Part shown: piece after piece, positions 1-5,958 of the stretch
Position numbering within the stretch: the stretch's first letter is position 1
Layout: each line of letters starts with the position of its first letter
Source of the DNA: JARRNO01 sp037384885
Lineage (GTDB): Bacteria > Acidobacteriota > UBA4820 > DSQY01
Direction of reading: 5' to 3'
Length of the DNA: 13,597 nt
Assembly: GCA_037384885.1 (NCBI GenBank)
Contig: JARRNO010000120.1
Coordinates: 1-13,597 of the forward strand
The notes under the pieces: model-generated
Seen by the model: only the letters and a program-made list of their open reading frames with translations
What the model was told of the DNA's origin: nothing
Database searches by the model: none
Position numbers and translations under genes: made by a program

Positions 1-1031
1 TGTTCCAGAACCGCCTGGAGGCCATCCGGCGGCTGAAGCTCACCTATGAAGACGCTCAGGCGCTGGCGCTGGATGTCCCTCAGGTCAAGCAGATGAGCCC
101 CTTTTTCACCCGGCAGGACAGCATCGTTTACCGGGGGCGGCACAGCACCACCCAGATCGTGGGAACGACGGAAGCGTACTCTTCCATGAACGCCTTCTAC
201 CCCGTGACGGGACGATTTTTGGGCCCCATGGACATCGCGGCGCGTCGAAAAGTCTGTGTGGTTGGGCAGGACATCTTGGACAAGCTCGCGCTGCCCGACC
301 AGTGTGTGGGCGACGAGATGCAGATCGGACGGAACACCTACACCATCATCGGCGTCATGGAAAAGAAGGGCGGCTCTTTCGGGCAGAGCCAGGACGACCA
401 GATCTTCATCCCGCTGACCACGGCGCTGGTGCAGTACGGCAAGCAGGCCGGCGAGCAGCTCTTTATCGAGCTTCAAGTCCGCGACGCCAAGCGCATGGAC
501 GAGGCCGAGGGTCGCATCACCACGGTTCTCAGACGCCAGCACGGCCTGAAGTTCGGCCAGCAGAACGACTTCCGCATCATCACGCGGAACGAAATCCTGA
601 GCGCCATCAAGACCTTCACCTCCATCTCCACCCTCGTTGTGGCGGCCATCGTCAGCATCACGCTGCTCGTGGGAGGTATCGGCATCATGAATATCATGCT
701 GGTGTCGGTGACCGAGCGCACGCGCGAAATCGGCATCCGCATGGCGGTGGGCGCCAAGCGCATCCACATCCTCTACCAGTTTCTCATCGAGGCCGTCACG
801 CTGGCCACGTTAGGGGGCGTACTGGGCCTGTTGTGCGGCTGGGGAATTTCCGACCTCACCGTCTGGATTCTCAGAAAGTCCGTGAGCAGCACCTTTCCCG
901 CGGCGCATATCCCCCTGTGGACGGTCATCCTCAGCCTCTTCTTCGCCGCCTTCACCGGCGCCGTCTTCGGAGTTTATCCCGCCTTCAAGGCTTCCCGCCT
1001 CGATCCCATCGACGCCTTGCGTTACGAGTAG
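1..1031 (+). CDS. MacB/FtsX-family ABC transporter permease (5' partial)
   Basis: The reading frame is open from base 3, so the gene begins outside the window and the ATG at 93 is internal; 342 residues are visible. Upstream of that ATG the frame reads LTYEDAQALALDVPQVKQMSP, typical of the MacB periplasmic core domain. The visible part consists of this extracytoplasmic domain (to about visible residue 205), then an FtsX-like membrane domain with three hydrophobic segments at about 209-236, 260-288 and 305-325. The loop after the first segment, ERTREIGIRMAVGA, is the conserved coupling region of FtsX permeases, and the C-terminus PAFKASRLDPIDALRYE is the standard family ending. The missing part should hold the first membrane helix. 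Family members move substrates or drive periplasmic mechanotransmission together with a MacB/LolD-type ATPase and a membrane fusion protein; neither partner is in the window, and the substrate cannot be told. No clear terminator follows. Confidence 0.93.
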   Translation, partial: FQNRLEAIRRLKLTYEDAQALALDVPQVKQMSPFFTRQDSIVYRGRHSTTQIVGTTEAYSSMNAFYPVTGRFLGPMDIAARRKVCVVGQDILDKLALPDQCVGDEMQIGRNTYTIIGVMEKKGGSFGQSQDDQIFIPLTTALVQYGKQAGEQLFIELQVRDAKRMDEAEGRITTVLRRQHGLKFGQQNDFRIITRNEILSAIKTFTSISTLVVAAIVSITLLVGGIGIMNIMLVSVTERTREIGIRMAVGAKRIHILYQFLIEAVTLATLGGVLGLLCGWGISDLTVWILRKSVSSTFPAAHIPLWTVILSLFFAAFTGAVFGVYPAFKASRLDPIDALRYE

Positions 1032-1062
1032 GTGAGGGAGTCGGGCGCGGCGAAGCCGTACT

Positions 1063-1090
1063 GTTAACCGTTAGCCGTCAGTCGTTAGTT
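1063..1090 (+). repeat. Period-7 tandem word, GTTARCC type
   Basis: Four consecutive heptamers read GTTAACC, GTTAGCC, GTCAGTC, GTTAGTT, directly after the permease gene. The same word recurs at 1797-1817 and 1828-1841. The phase is strictly 7 bases although individual letters drift, as in the heptameric short tandem repeats known from cyanobacteria. Confidence 0.75.
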
Positions 1091-1131
1091 TGCAGGCGAG
1101 AATACCCCTGCGGGACGAGCAGGAGTTGAAC

Positions 1132-1193
1132 CGCGGAGGCGCGGAGATGGAGGGGATCGAACCACAGAGCGCACCGAAAACACAGAGAAAGGC
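1132..1193 (+). repeat. Dispersed module: CGCGGAGG block plus CACAGAG block, copy 1
   Basis: A near-period-8 stretch (CGCGGAGG then CGCGGAGA) is followed about 15 bases later by AACCACAGAG and a second CACAGAGAAAG. The same two blocks in the same order and spacing occur at 8726-8783, beyond the protease pair, so this is a dispersed repeat of roughly 60 bases. Confidence 0.7.
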
Positions 1194-1223
1194 GAGTCAA
1201 TCGGGGCTCGCCGCTGCGGGGCG

Positions 1224-1242
1224 CCGGCCGCATTGCGGCCGG
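1224..1242. repeat. GGCCGC-ATT-GCGGCC hairpin
   Basis: A perfect 8-bp stem (CCGGCCGC / GCGGCCGG) closes a three-base loop ATT. It is one of five hairpins in the window with the core stem GGCCGC/GCGGCC and a variable three-base loop. There is no following T run, so it is not an obvious terminator. Confidence 0.7.
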
Positions 1243-1270
1243 GCAGTCTTTGCAGGAAGCCCGTTGGGGT

Positions 1271-1302
1271 GTGAGAAAGCTAGGAGGCAAGGAAGCTAGG
1301 AA
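1271..1302 (+). repeat. Period-8 tandem word, GCTAGGAA type
   Basis: Four octamers in register: GTGAGAAA, GCTAGGAG, GCAAGGAA, GCTAGGAA. A related series lies on the opposite strand at 1653-1687. Confidence 0.65.
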
Positions 1303-1320
1303 GTAGCCGCCTTCGGCGAC

Positions 1321-1344
1321 TGTAGCGGCCGGTTCTCACCGGCC
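1321..1344. repeat. TGTAGC-headed hairpin
   Basis: The head TGTAGC is followed by stem GGCCGGT (1327-1333), loop TCTC and stem ACCGGCC (1338-1344). The head and stem-loop order resemble the TGTGGGA-headed REP-like elements nearby and the TGTAGCG-headed hairpins at 1575 and 9154. Confidence 0.6.
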
Positions 1345-1384
1345 GGCCCCGCAACAGGCTTCATCCAATTCTCTTTAGCGGCCG

Positions 1385-1412
1385 ACTTTCGTCATTCGAC
1401 GTCCGTCGGGCC
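1385..1412 (+). repeat. Period-7 tandem word, ACGTCCG type, copy 1
   Basis: Heptamers ACTTTCG, TCATTCG, ACGTCCG, TCGGGCC in register. Copy 2 at 1743-1770 has the last two heptamers identical, and a third set lies at 9214-9248. Confidence 0.7.
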
Positions 1413-1419
1413 GAATGCC

Positions 1420-1445
1420 CCTGTGGGAGCGGCTTCCAGCCGCGA
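1420..1445 (+). repeat. REP-like element, copy 1
   Basis: CCTGTGGGAG head with stem GCGGCT, loop TCC, stem AGCCGC and tail GA. An identical 26-base copy is at 1519-1544 and another at 8983-9008. The layout (conserved head plus palindrome) matches bacterial REP sequences, including Pseudomonas ones that begin with a similar TGTGGGAGCG or TGTAGGAGCG word. No REP-associated transposase (Y1, RAYT) gene is in the window. Confidence 0.85.
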
Positions 1446-1473
1446 CTGTGTTCGGCGGCATCAAACTTCTGGG

Positions 1474-1498
1474 TCGCACCAGGATGGTGCTCCCACAG
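1474..1498 (-). repeat. REP-like element, inverted variant with covarying stem
   Basis: On the - strand the element has the same head (TGTGGGA), the same loop (TCC) and the same tail (GA) as its neighbours, but the stem is GCACCA/TGGTGC instead of GCGGCT/AGCCGC. Both arms changed together, so base pairing is kept. Confidence 0.8.
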
Positions 1499-1518
1499 AG
1501 AGTATCTGGGTTGCGGCC

Positions 1519-1544
1519 CCTGTGGGAGCGGCTTCCAGCCGCGA
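1519..1544 (+). repeat. REP-like element, copy 2
   Basis: Identical over 26 bases to the copy at 1420-1445. Together with the inverted variant between them it makes a direct-inverted-direct triplet, reminiscent of REP clusters (BIMEs) in enterobacteria and pseudomonads. Confidence 0.85.
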
Positions 1545-1577
1545 TCCCCCCGCAGCGGACCACCCGCTTGCAATGTA

Positions 1578-1602
1578 GCGTCCATTGCTTGCCAAAGGAC
1601 GC
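1578..1602. repeat. TGTAGCG-headed hairpin with CTTGC loop, copy 1
   Basis: GCGTCC-A-TTG pairs with CAA-A-GGACGC around the loop CTTGC, with one A.A mismatch. A related copy with the same loop and right arm CAAAGGACG is at 9154-9181. Confidence 0.65.
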
Positions 1603-1610
1603 TCCCGCGG

Positions 1611-1630
1611 GGCATTCTATTCAAATCTTT
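1611..1630 (+). repeat. GGCAnnCTATTCAAAT word, copy 1
   Basis: Twenty-base element GGCATTCTATTCAAATCTTT. Related copies are at 9020-9039 and 9193-9212; the AT-rich CTATTCAAAT core stands out against the GC-rich background. Confidence 0.7.
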
Positions 1631-1652
1631 GCCCGCAAGGGAATGCCCGCGA

Positions 1653-1687
1653 ACACTTCTTCACTTCCTAGCTCTTTACCTCCTAAC
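1653..1687 (-). repeat. Period-8 word, GTTAGGAG/GCTAGGAA type, inverted
   Basis: Read on the - strand the units are GTTAGGAG, GTAAAGA, GCTAGGAA, GTGAAGAA, with one unit shortened to 7 bases. It is an inverted relative of 1271-1302. Confidence 0.55.
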
Positions 1688-1693
1688 TTGAAG

Positions 1694-1708
1694 GGCCGCT
1701 TGGCGGCC
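1694..1708. repeat. GGCCGC-TTG-GCGGCC hairpin
   Basis: Perfect 6-bp stem with a three-base loop TTG; a member of the five-copy hairpin family with variable loops. Confidence 0.65.
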
Positions 1709-1742
1709 ACTCACGTTTCACGATTCACCGCGCGCATTGCCG

Positions 1743-1770
1743 ACTTCCGTCTTTCGACGTCCGTCGGGCC
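1743..1770 (+). repeat. Period-7 tandem word, ACGTCCG type, copy 2
   Basis: Heptamers ACTTCCG, TCTTTCG, ACGTCCG, TCGGGCC in register. The second half is identical to copy 1 at 1385-1412. Confidence 0.7.
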
Positions 1771-1796
1771 GCCAGGACCCAATGCGCTTATGCGCA

Positions 1797-1841
1797 GTTA
1801 GCCGTAAGCCGTGCGGCACGCCGCGCTGTTGGCCGTTAATG
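1797..1841 (+). repeat. Period-7 tandem word, GTTAGCC type
   Basis: GTTAGCC, GTAAGCC, GTGCGGC, then after ten bases GTTGGCC, GTTAATG. It is a decayed relative of 1063-1090. Confidence 0.6.
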
Positions 1842-1893
1842 CTCAAGCGGAAAGGCGCCGAGGGGCGACTCCTGCAACGGTAGTCCCGCTGTC

Positions 1894-1925
1894 TTAATCA
1901 CCTAATCACGCAGTCACCCAGTCAC
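1894..1925 (-). repeat. Period-8 tandem word, GTGACTNN type, inverted
   Basis: On the - strand four octamers read GTGACTGG, GTGACTGC, GTGATTAG, GTGATTAA. The same word occurs seven times at 8850-8905 and again at 13119-13150, both on the + strand. It sits 18 bases downstream of the S8 protease stop codon. Confidence 0.8.
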
Positions 1926-1942
1926 CGCCAGCGACGCGGCCA

Positions 1943-4900
1943 TTATTGCCCGCAGGTGTCGACGGGAAGCTTGTCCGTGTTGCCGCACTGTCCGGAGGAG
2001 CCGTTCGCGCCGGGGCCGTTTCGCTCAAGCCCGCCGCTGTTTTTGCCCCACGCGCCTTCGGTGCCTGCGCCGTCCGTGCCGGTGATGATCCACCACATGA
2101 AATGCGATGCGTCGGCGGAAGGGCTTGGCGTATTCGTCCAGGTGTAGGGCGAAGATGGGGACAGGCCGCAGACGGCGCCGGAAACGCCGTAGGTCCCGGA
2201 ATAGCTCGAAGGAAGCTGGGAGCCCATGCCGTAGATGATTTCCACTTGGGGCGGGCTGCAGGTGTTGTCCCAGCTCAGGTCGATGCTGCTGCCATCGGCG
2301 GCGGACTTGGAAGCCTGCATGGGTGATGTCCCGGACGCCGAGCCGTTGGGGATGCCGGGCGGTCCGCACGGCCCCGGCACGCTCGCGTTCGTGATCTGGA
2401 TGTCGTCGAGGTAGAAGCCCTCGTACTCGGCTCCGGGGTCGGAGGAAAACTCCCACCGGATCTCAACCGTCTGTCCCGCGTAGGCGCTCAGGTCGTGGGT
2501 ATACTGCGTCCATCCGGTCAGGGCGCCGTTGCCGCTGGGGCCGTTGAAGGCGCCCTGCGAGCTGGAAAAGCCGCAGACATTGATGGGCGGGGTGCCGGTC
2601 TGGGAGAAGTCGCTCGGATAGCCGCCCGTGGGAGTAATGGGTGTCCAGGTGGAGCCGCCGTCGGCGGAGATCTCGACCACCACGCCGTCCCACTGGTACT
2701 CCACATTGTAATTCACCCAGTAGCTAAGCTGGGGGGAGCCGGATTGGAGCGTGATGGGCGGCGTCGTGGCGGCGGCGCATGTATTGGCGGGGTAGGTGCC
2801 GCCGTCGGGGGCATTGTGATAACAGAGCGAACCGCCCGTGGTGTGGTTCATCTGGTCGGTAATTGTCCACGGAGGTGAGAGAACCAGCCGGGCGGTCGTG
2901 TCGCCGCCGTCGTCGGTCCAGGTGCCCGGCGAGGTGGAACTGCCTTCCGGTGTGGCGCTCCGCCACTCATCGTTACTGTCGGTATTACCGCCGTTGGCGG
3001 GGCCGCCGTTGCCGCTGGTGCCGTCCTCGGCCCTGACGACATAGTAGTAAGTCGTGCCGGAAAGGACGTTCACATCGGTGTAGGACGTGCCGCTCACCCC
3101 GGCGGCGATGAGGTGCGCGCCGTCGACGGTGAAGTAGGGCGAATTGCCGCGGTAAACGTCATACGTGACGGAGGGCCCGTAGGGGCAGTTGCTGGTACCG
3201 GCGTTCCAGGTCAGCACGACATCGCAGGCGGGGGTCGCCGTGTTGTTGGCGGCGGAGACCAGGCCGCCGAAGTCGGGAGGCAGCGTGCAGTTGCCCGAAT
3301 AGACGGCGGACGCGCAGGTGCTAAGAGCGCCGACGGTGCAGTTGTCGGCCGCGCGGACCTTGTAGGCGTAATCGTAGCCGCCCTGGACGATGGTGTCCGT
3401 GTAACCGGTGGCGGTGACGCGCTTGATGAAATGAAAATCGGACGCGGCCGAGGTGCAGTCTCCGTCCGCACGGTAGATGTCGTAGGCGTTGGCGCCGGCA
3501 ACGGCGTTCCAGGAAAGATCGATGCCCGTGGTCCCGTTGTCGGTGGCGGAGAGCCCCCCCGGTGTATTCAAAGAAGACGAGCAGGAGGCGAAGGTGACAA
3601 CCAGCGCGTACCCCTGCCTGTCGGAGCCGGGTTCATCGGGAGTGCCGGGCACGTTCGTCGCCTTGACTTTGATGGTCCAGGTTGCGACACCCGCGCTGGG
3701 GCGGAAGACCTCTTCCACGTTGTTGACGTTGTCCGCCGAGCCGCCCGTCACGCTCTTGCCGCCCGAAAAAACATTGCCGAGAAAAGTTCTGCCATTGCCC
3801 GTATTGGTCACTTCCAAATCCAGGTTGTTGATCAGGTCCGTGGCGGCGCTGGTGTCCGCCTCGGGATCGGTCCAGACCAGGGTGACCTTGATCGCCTTGT
3901 TCTTGCTCGTGACATTGATGTGGTACGTGTCCACATCGCCCGTTTTGAGACCCACCTCATTGGGCTTGTCCCAGAGCAGGGTCTTTCGCTTGTTGCCGGG
4001 GAAGTAACAGACCTGGTCGAGGAGGATGCGGCCCCAGCCCTGGCTGTTGTTGGGATAGAGGGTGCTGTTCAGCGAACCGTATGAATCACCGATGCTGACC
4101 GCGCCGTTGATAAGTGCTGCTTTCATCAGCGCTGCGCTGGGGTCCATGGCGTCGGGCGCGTTGCGCTGGCCCGTGGGCCAGAAGCCGTCCGAGAAGTATT
4201 CGCGCAGCAGGGTGGCGCCGCCCGCCGTGGTGGGCGTGGCCATGGAGGTGCCGCTCATCTGCTTTGTGCCGCAGTTCCCGTCGGTATGGTTCGTGTCCCC
4301 GGAAGCGGAATTGATATTGACGCCCGGGGCGCACACATCCGGTTTTCGCCGCCCGTCGGCCGTGGGACCCCGTGAGGAGAAGCTTGCGATGGTGTTGGCG
4401 CCCGAGGAACCGTTGCTCGTGGCGCCCACGGACACGCAGTTCTTGGCGGCGGCGGGGGAGCCCACAGTCTGGCTCGCCGGACCGGCGTTACCGTTGGCGA
4501 AAAAGAACGTCATGTCGGGATGGCGGTAGACGAACCGGTCCACCGTCAGGCAGTCGCTGGTGTAGACGCCCGCCGTGTCCGAGCCCCACGAATTGCTGTG
4601 GATGCGGGCGCCGGCGTTGTATGCCTGCTGGAAAATCTCTGAAAGGTCGGTGGCCAGTCCGTCCAGGCAGCCGGAGGTTTCGCTGCCGGCGTCCTGGAAG
4701 ATGATCTTGGCGTTGGGCGCCATACCGTCGCCGCTGGTGTGCCCGCCGGAGGCCGGCGTGGAGAGCGTGGCGTAGTTGTCTCCGGCCACCGTGCAGGTGG
4801 TGTGGGTGCCGTGTTCGGATTCCGGATCGCCGTTGCACGGCGTGTTGCCGTCGTAGGCCGTCGCGCCGGGAAGCACGTCGTAGACGAGGACCTTCTTGCT

Positions 4901-5857
4901 CGTGTCCAAAGTTCCCGGGTTGGGCAGCGAGGGATATTGGGCGTCGGTGACCGAGGAACTGCTGGAATCGTAACGGAAAAAGCACATGTCGTCATCGACG
5001 CCTGTATCGCAGACGGCCGGTGTCTGGCCCGTTCCCGTAATGCCGTGGTTCCAGATGGGTGCAGACAGGTTGTATTTTGTTTTGTCTGTCGTGTCGTAAG
5101 ACTGGATCACCCAGATGGAGTTGTCGTTCATGATGTGGGGCAGGTACCAGGGATTCACCGAACGGACGCCCGGCTGTGAGGCCGCCTCGTCCACGAAGGG
5201 ATGGAGCTGTCCGGCCGGAACGTAAACCCGGAGCGTCCGGCCGTCTTTCAGTGTTCCTGTCAGCATGCTGTAAGCGATTTGCCGGTTCATGGCCTGCAGC
5301 TTGTGCAGCAGCTTGAACGGGTTCTCATGGGGAAACAGGCGGAGGTCCAGGTAGACCCCCTGTGTCCAGGCGCCGGACTGGAGGACGGGAGCGATCTTGT
5401 ATCCGGCCTCGTAGTTCCCCATCCACCGGTAGCTGTGAAAGGAAAGCAGGGCGTTCACCGCCCTGGCCCCGGCGGCCCGCACGATGTAGGCCCGGCTGGG
5501 AATGTAGGAGATCAGCTCGACTCCCGCCGCCTTCAGCGCGGCCCGGTCGGCTGCATCGAGATCGGACGTGAACTGGACCAGCCGGTAAGGATTGGACGTC
5601 GCGGTTTGCATCGCGGTGGAGGGCTGGAAGGGCGTCTTTTGCGTCAGCGGATCGAAAACACCGCTGCGCAGGAGAATGAAGTTCCCATCTCTCCGGAAAG
5701 ACGACAGGTCTGCCGGACTTGGCCGGAGCGAGGCGGCATACGCTGAAGCCTGCGGCGGGGGGCCGGCCGCTGCGTCTCGCCGGAGGGCGGGGCGGGCGGC
5801 GAAAATCAGCATACCCAGCAGCAGCGCCGGTAGTAGAACGATCCATTTCCTCATCAT
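1943..5857 (-). CDS. Secreted Kp43-like S8 serine protease with FN3 and jelly-roll domains
   Basis: A subtilase of 1304 residues. I chose the ATG at 5857 because GGAG stands 8 bases upstream and the next residues form a signal peptide (MMRKW, then a hydrophobic stretch to about residue 21); the longer frame from 5914 would bury it. Order: signal peptide; N-terminal region of about 40-250 resembling a prodomain; S8 catalytic domain about 265-620 with Asp284 (VCDTGVDDD), His349 (ESEHGTHTT), oxyanion Asn457 (ANGNAGP) and Ser538 (SGTSMATP); a Kp43-type beta-sandwich about 620-757; two fibronectin type III domains about 763-853 and 860-970; a jelly-roll/MAM-like domain about 978-1157 ending GFYLDDIQI; and a Cys-containing tail. 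Kp43 itself is far shorter, so the C-terminal half is an addition. Many cysteines fit extracytoplasmic disulfides. No LPXTG or clear sorting motif ends it, so it is probably released or surface-bound. It lies 101 bases behind the M16 gene, same strand. Confidence 0.93.
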   Translation of the reverse strand: MMRKWIVLLPALLLGMLIFAARPALRRDAAAGPPPQASAYAASLRPSPADLSSFRRDGNFILLRSGVFDPLTQKTPFQPSTAMQTATSNPYRLVQFTSDLDAADRAALKAAGVELISYIPSRAYIVRAAGARAVNALLSFHSYRWMGNYEAGYKIAPVLQSGAWTQGVYLDLRLFPHENPFKLLHKLQAMNRQIAYSMLTGTLKDGRTLRVYVPAGQLHPFVDEAASQPGVRSVNPWYLPHIMNDNSIWVIQSYDTTDKTKYNLSAPIWNHGITGTGQTPAVCDTGVDDDMCFFRYDSSSSSVTDAQYPSLPNPGTLDTSKKVLVYDVLPGATAYDGNTPCNGDPESEHGTHTTCTVAGDNYATLSTPASGGHTSGDGMAPNAKIIFQDAGSETSGCLDGLATDLSEIFQQAYNAGARIHSNSWGSDTAGVYTSDCLTVDRFVYRHPDMTFFFANGNAGPASQTVGSPAAAKNCVSVGATSNGSSGANTIASFSSRGPTADGRRKPDVCAPGVNINSASGDTNHTDGNCGTKQMSGTSMATPTTAGGATLLREYFSDGFWPTGQRNAPDAMDPSAALMKAALINGAVSIGDSYGSLNSTLYPNNSQGWGRILLDQVCYFPGNKRKTLLWDKPNEVGLKTGDVDTYHINVTSKNKAIKVTLVWTDPEADTSAATDLINNLDLEVTNTGNGRTFLGNVFSGGKSVTGGSADNVNNVEEVFRPSAGVATWTIKVKATNVPGTPDEPGSDRQGYALVVTFASCSSSLNTPGGLSATDNGTTGIDLSWNAVAGANAYDIYRADGDCTSAASDFHFIKRVTATGYTDTIVQGGYDYAYKVRAADNCTVGALSTCASAVYSGNCTLPPDFGGLVSAANNTATPACDVVLTWNAGTSNCPYGPSVTYDVYRGNSPYFTVDGAHLIAAGVSGTSYTDVNVLSGTTYYYVVRAEDGTSGNGGPANGGNTDSNDEWRSATPEGSSTSPGTWTDDGGDTTARLVLSPPWTITDQMNHTTGGSLCYHNAPDGGTYPANTCAAATTPPITLQSGSPQLSYWVNYNVEYQWDGVVVEISADGGSTWTPITPTGGYPSDFSQTGTPPINVCGFSSSQGAFNGPSGNGALTGWTQYTHDLSAYAGQTVEIRWEFSSDPGAEYEGFYLDDIQITNASVPGPCGPPGIPNGSASGTSPMQASKSAADGSSIDLSWDNTCSPPQVEIIYGMGSQLPSSYSGTYGVSGAVCGLSPSSPYTWTNTPSPSADASHFMWWIITGTDGAGTEGAWGKNSGGLERNGPGANGSSGQCGNTDKLPVDTCGQ

Positions 5858-5922
5858 CCGGCTTTCTCCATCTTGTAAGGAGGTAGTCTGCAGAACGCTT
5901 CCTGCGCGGCGCAATCAGCCAA

Positions 5923-5941
5923 AGGGGCACGTGCATCCCCT
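5923..5941 (-). terminator. Weak hairpin between the two peptidase genes
   Basis: On the - strand AGGGG pairs with CCCCT around a nine-base loop and is followed by TT then GG. It lies 18 bases after the M16 stop codon. The T run is too short for a convincing Rho-independent terminator; it may only attenuate transcription into the S8 gene. Confidence 0.25.
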
Positions 5942-5958
5942 GGGGACTTGCGCGGAGA

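Larger units (their letters stand above)
1032..1942. other. Gene-free repeat island between convergent genes
   Basis: This 911-base stretch separates the convergent permease and S8 protease genes. I see no reading frame with protein-like character; the translatable frames run across repeats. It is filled with short repeats listed separately: period-7 words (1063-1090, 1385-1412, 1743-1770, 1797-1841), period-8 words (1271-1302, 1653-1687, 1894-1925), REP-like hairpins (1420-1445, 1474-1498, 1519-1544), a recurring GGCCGC-nnn-GCGGCC hairpin (1226-1240, 1694-1708), and modules that recur at 8726-9248. Confidence 0.85.

Noticed and set aside
1224..1242. Terminator for the ABC permease
   Set aside because: The stem is perfect but there is no T run, it is about 190 bases after the stop codon, and the same hairpin recurs at four non-terminal sites.
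3113..4084. 323-codon open frame antisense to the S8 protease
   Set aside because: It is a GC-rich shadow of a gene with clear domains; the predicted protein has no family features.
5858..5914. Start of the S8 protease at 5914
   Set aside because: It would put 19 residues in front of a good signal peptide; the ATG at 5857 has a correctly spaced GGAG.
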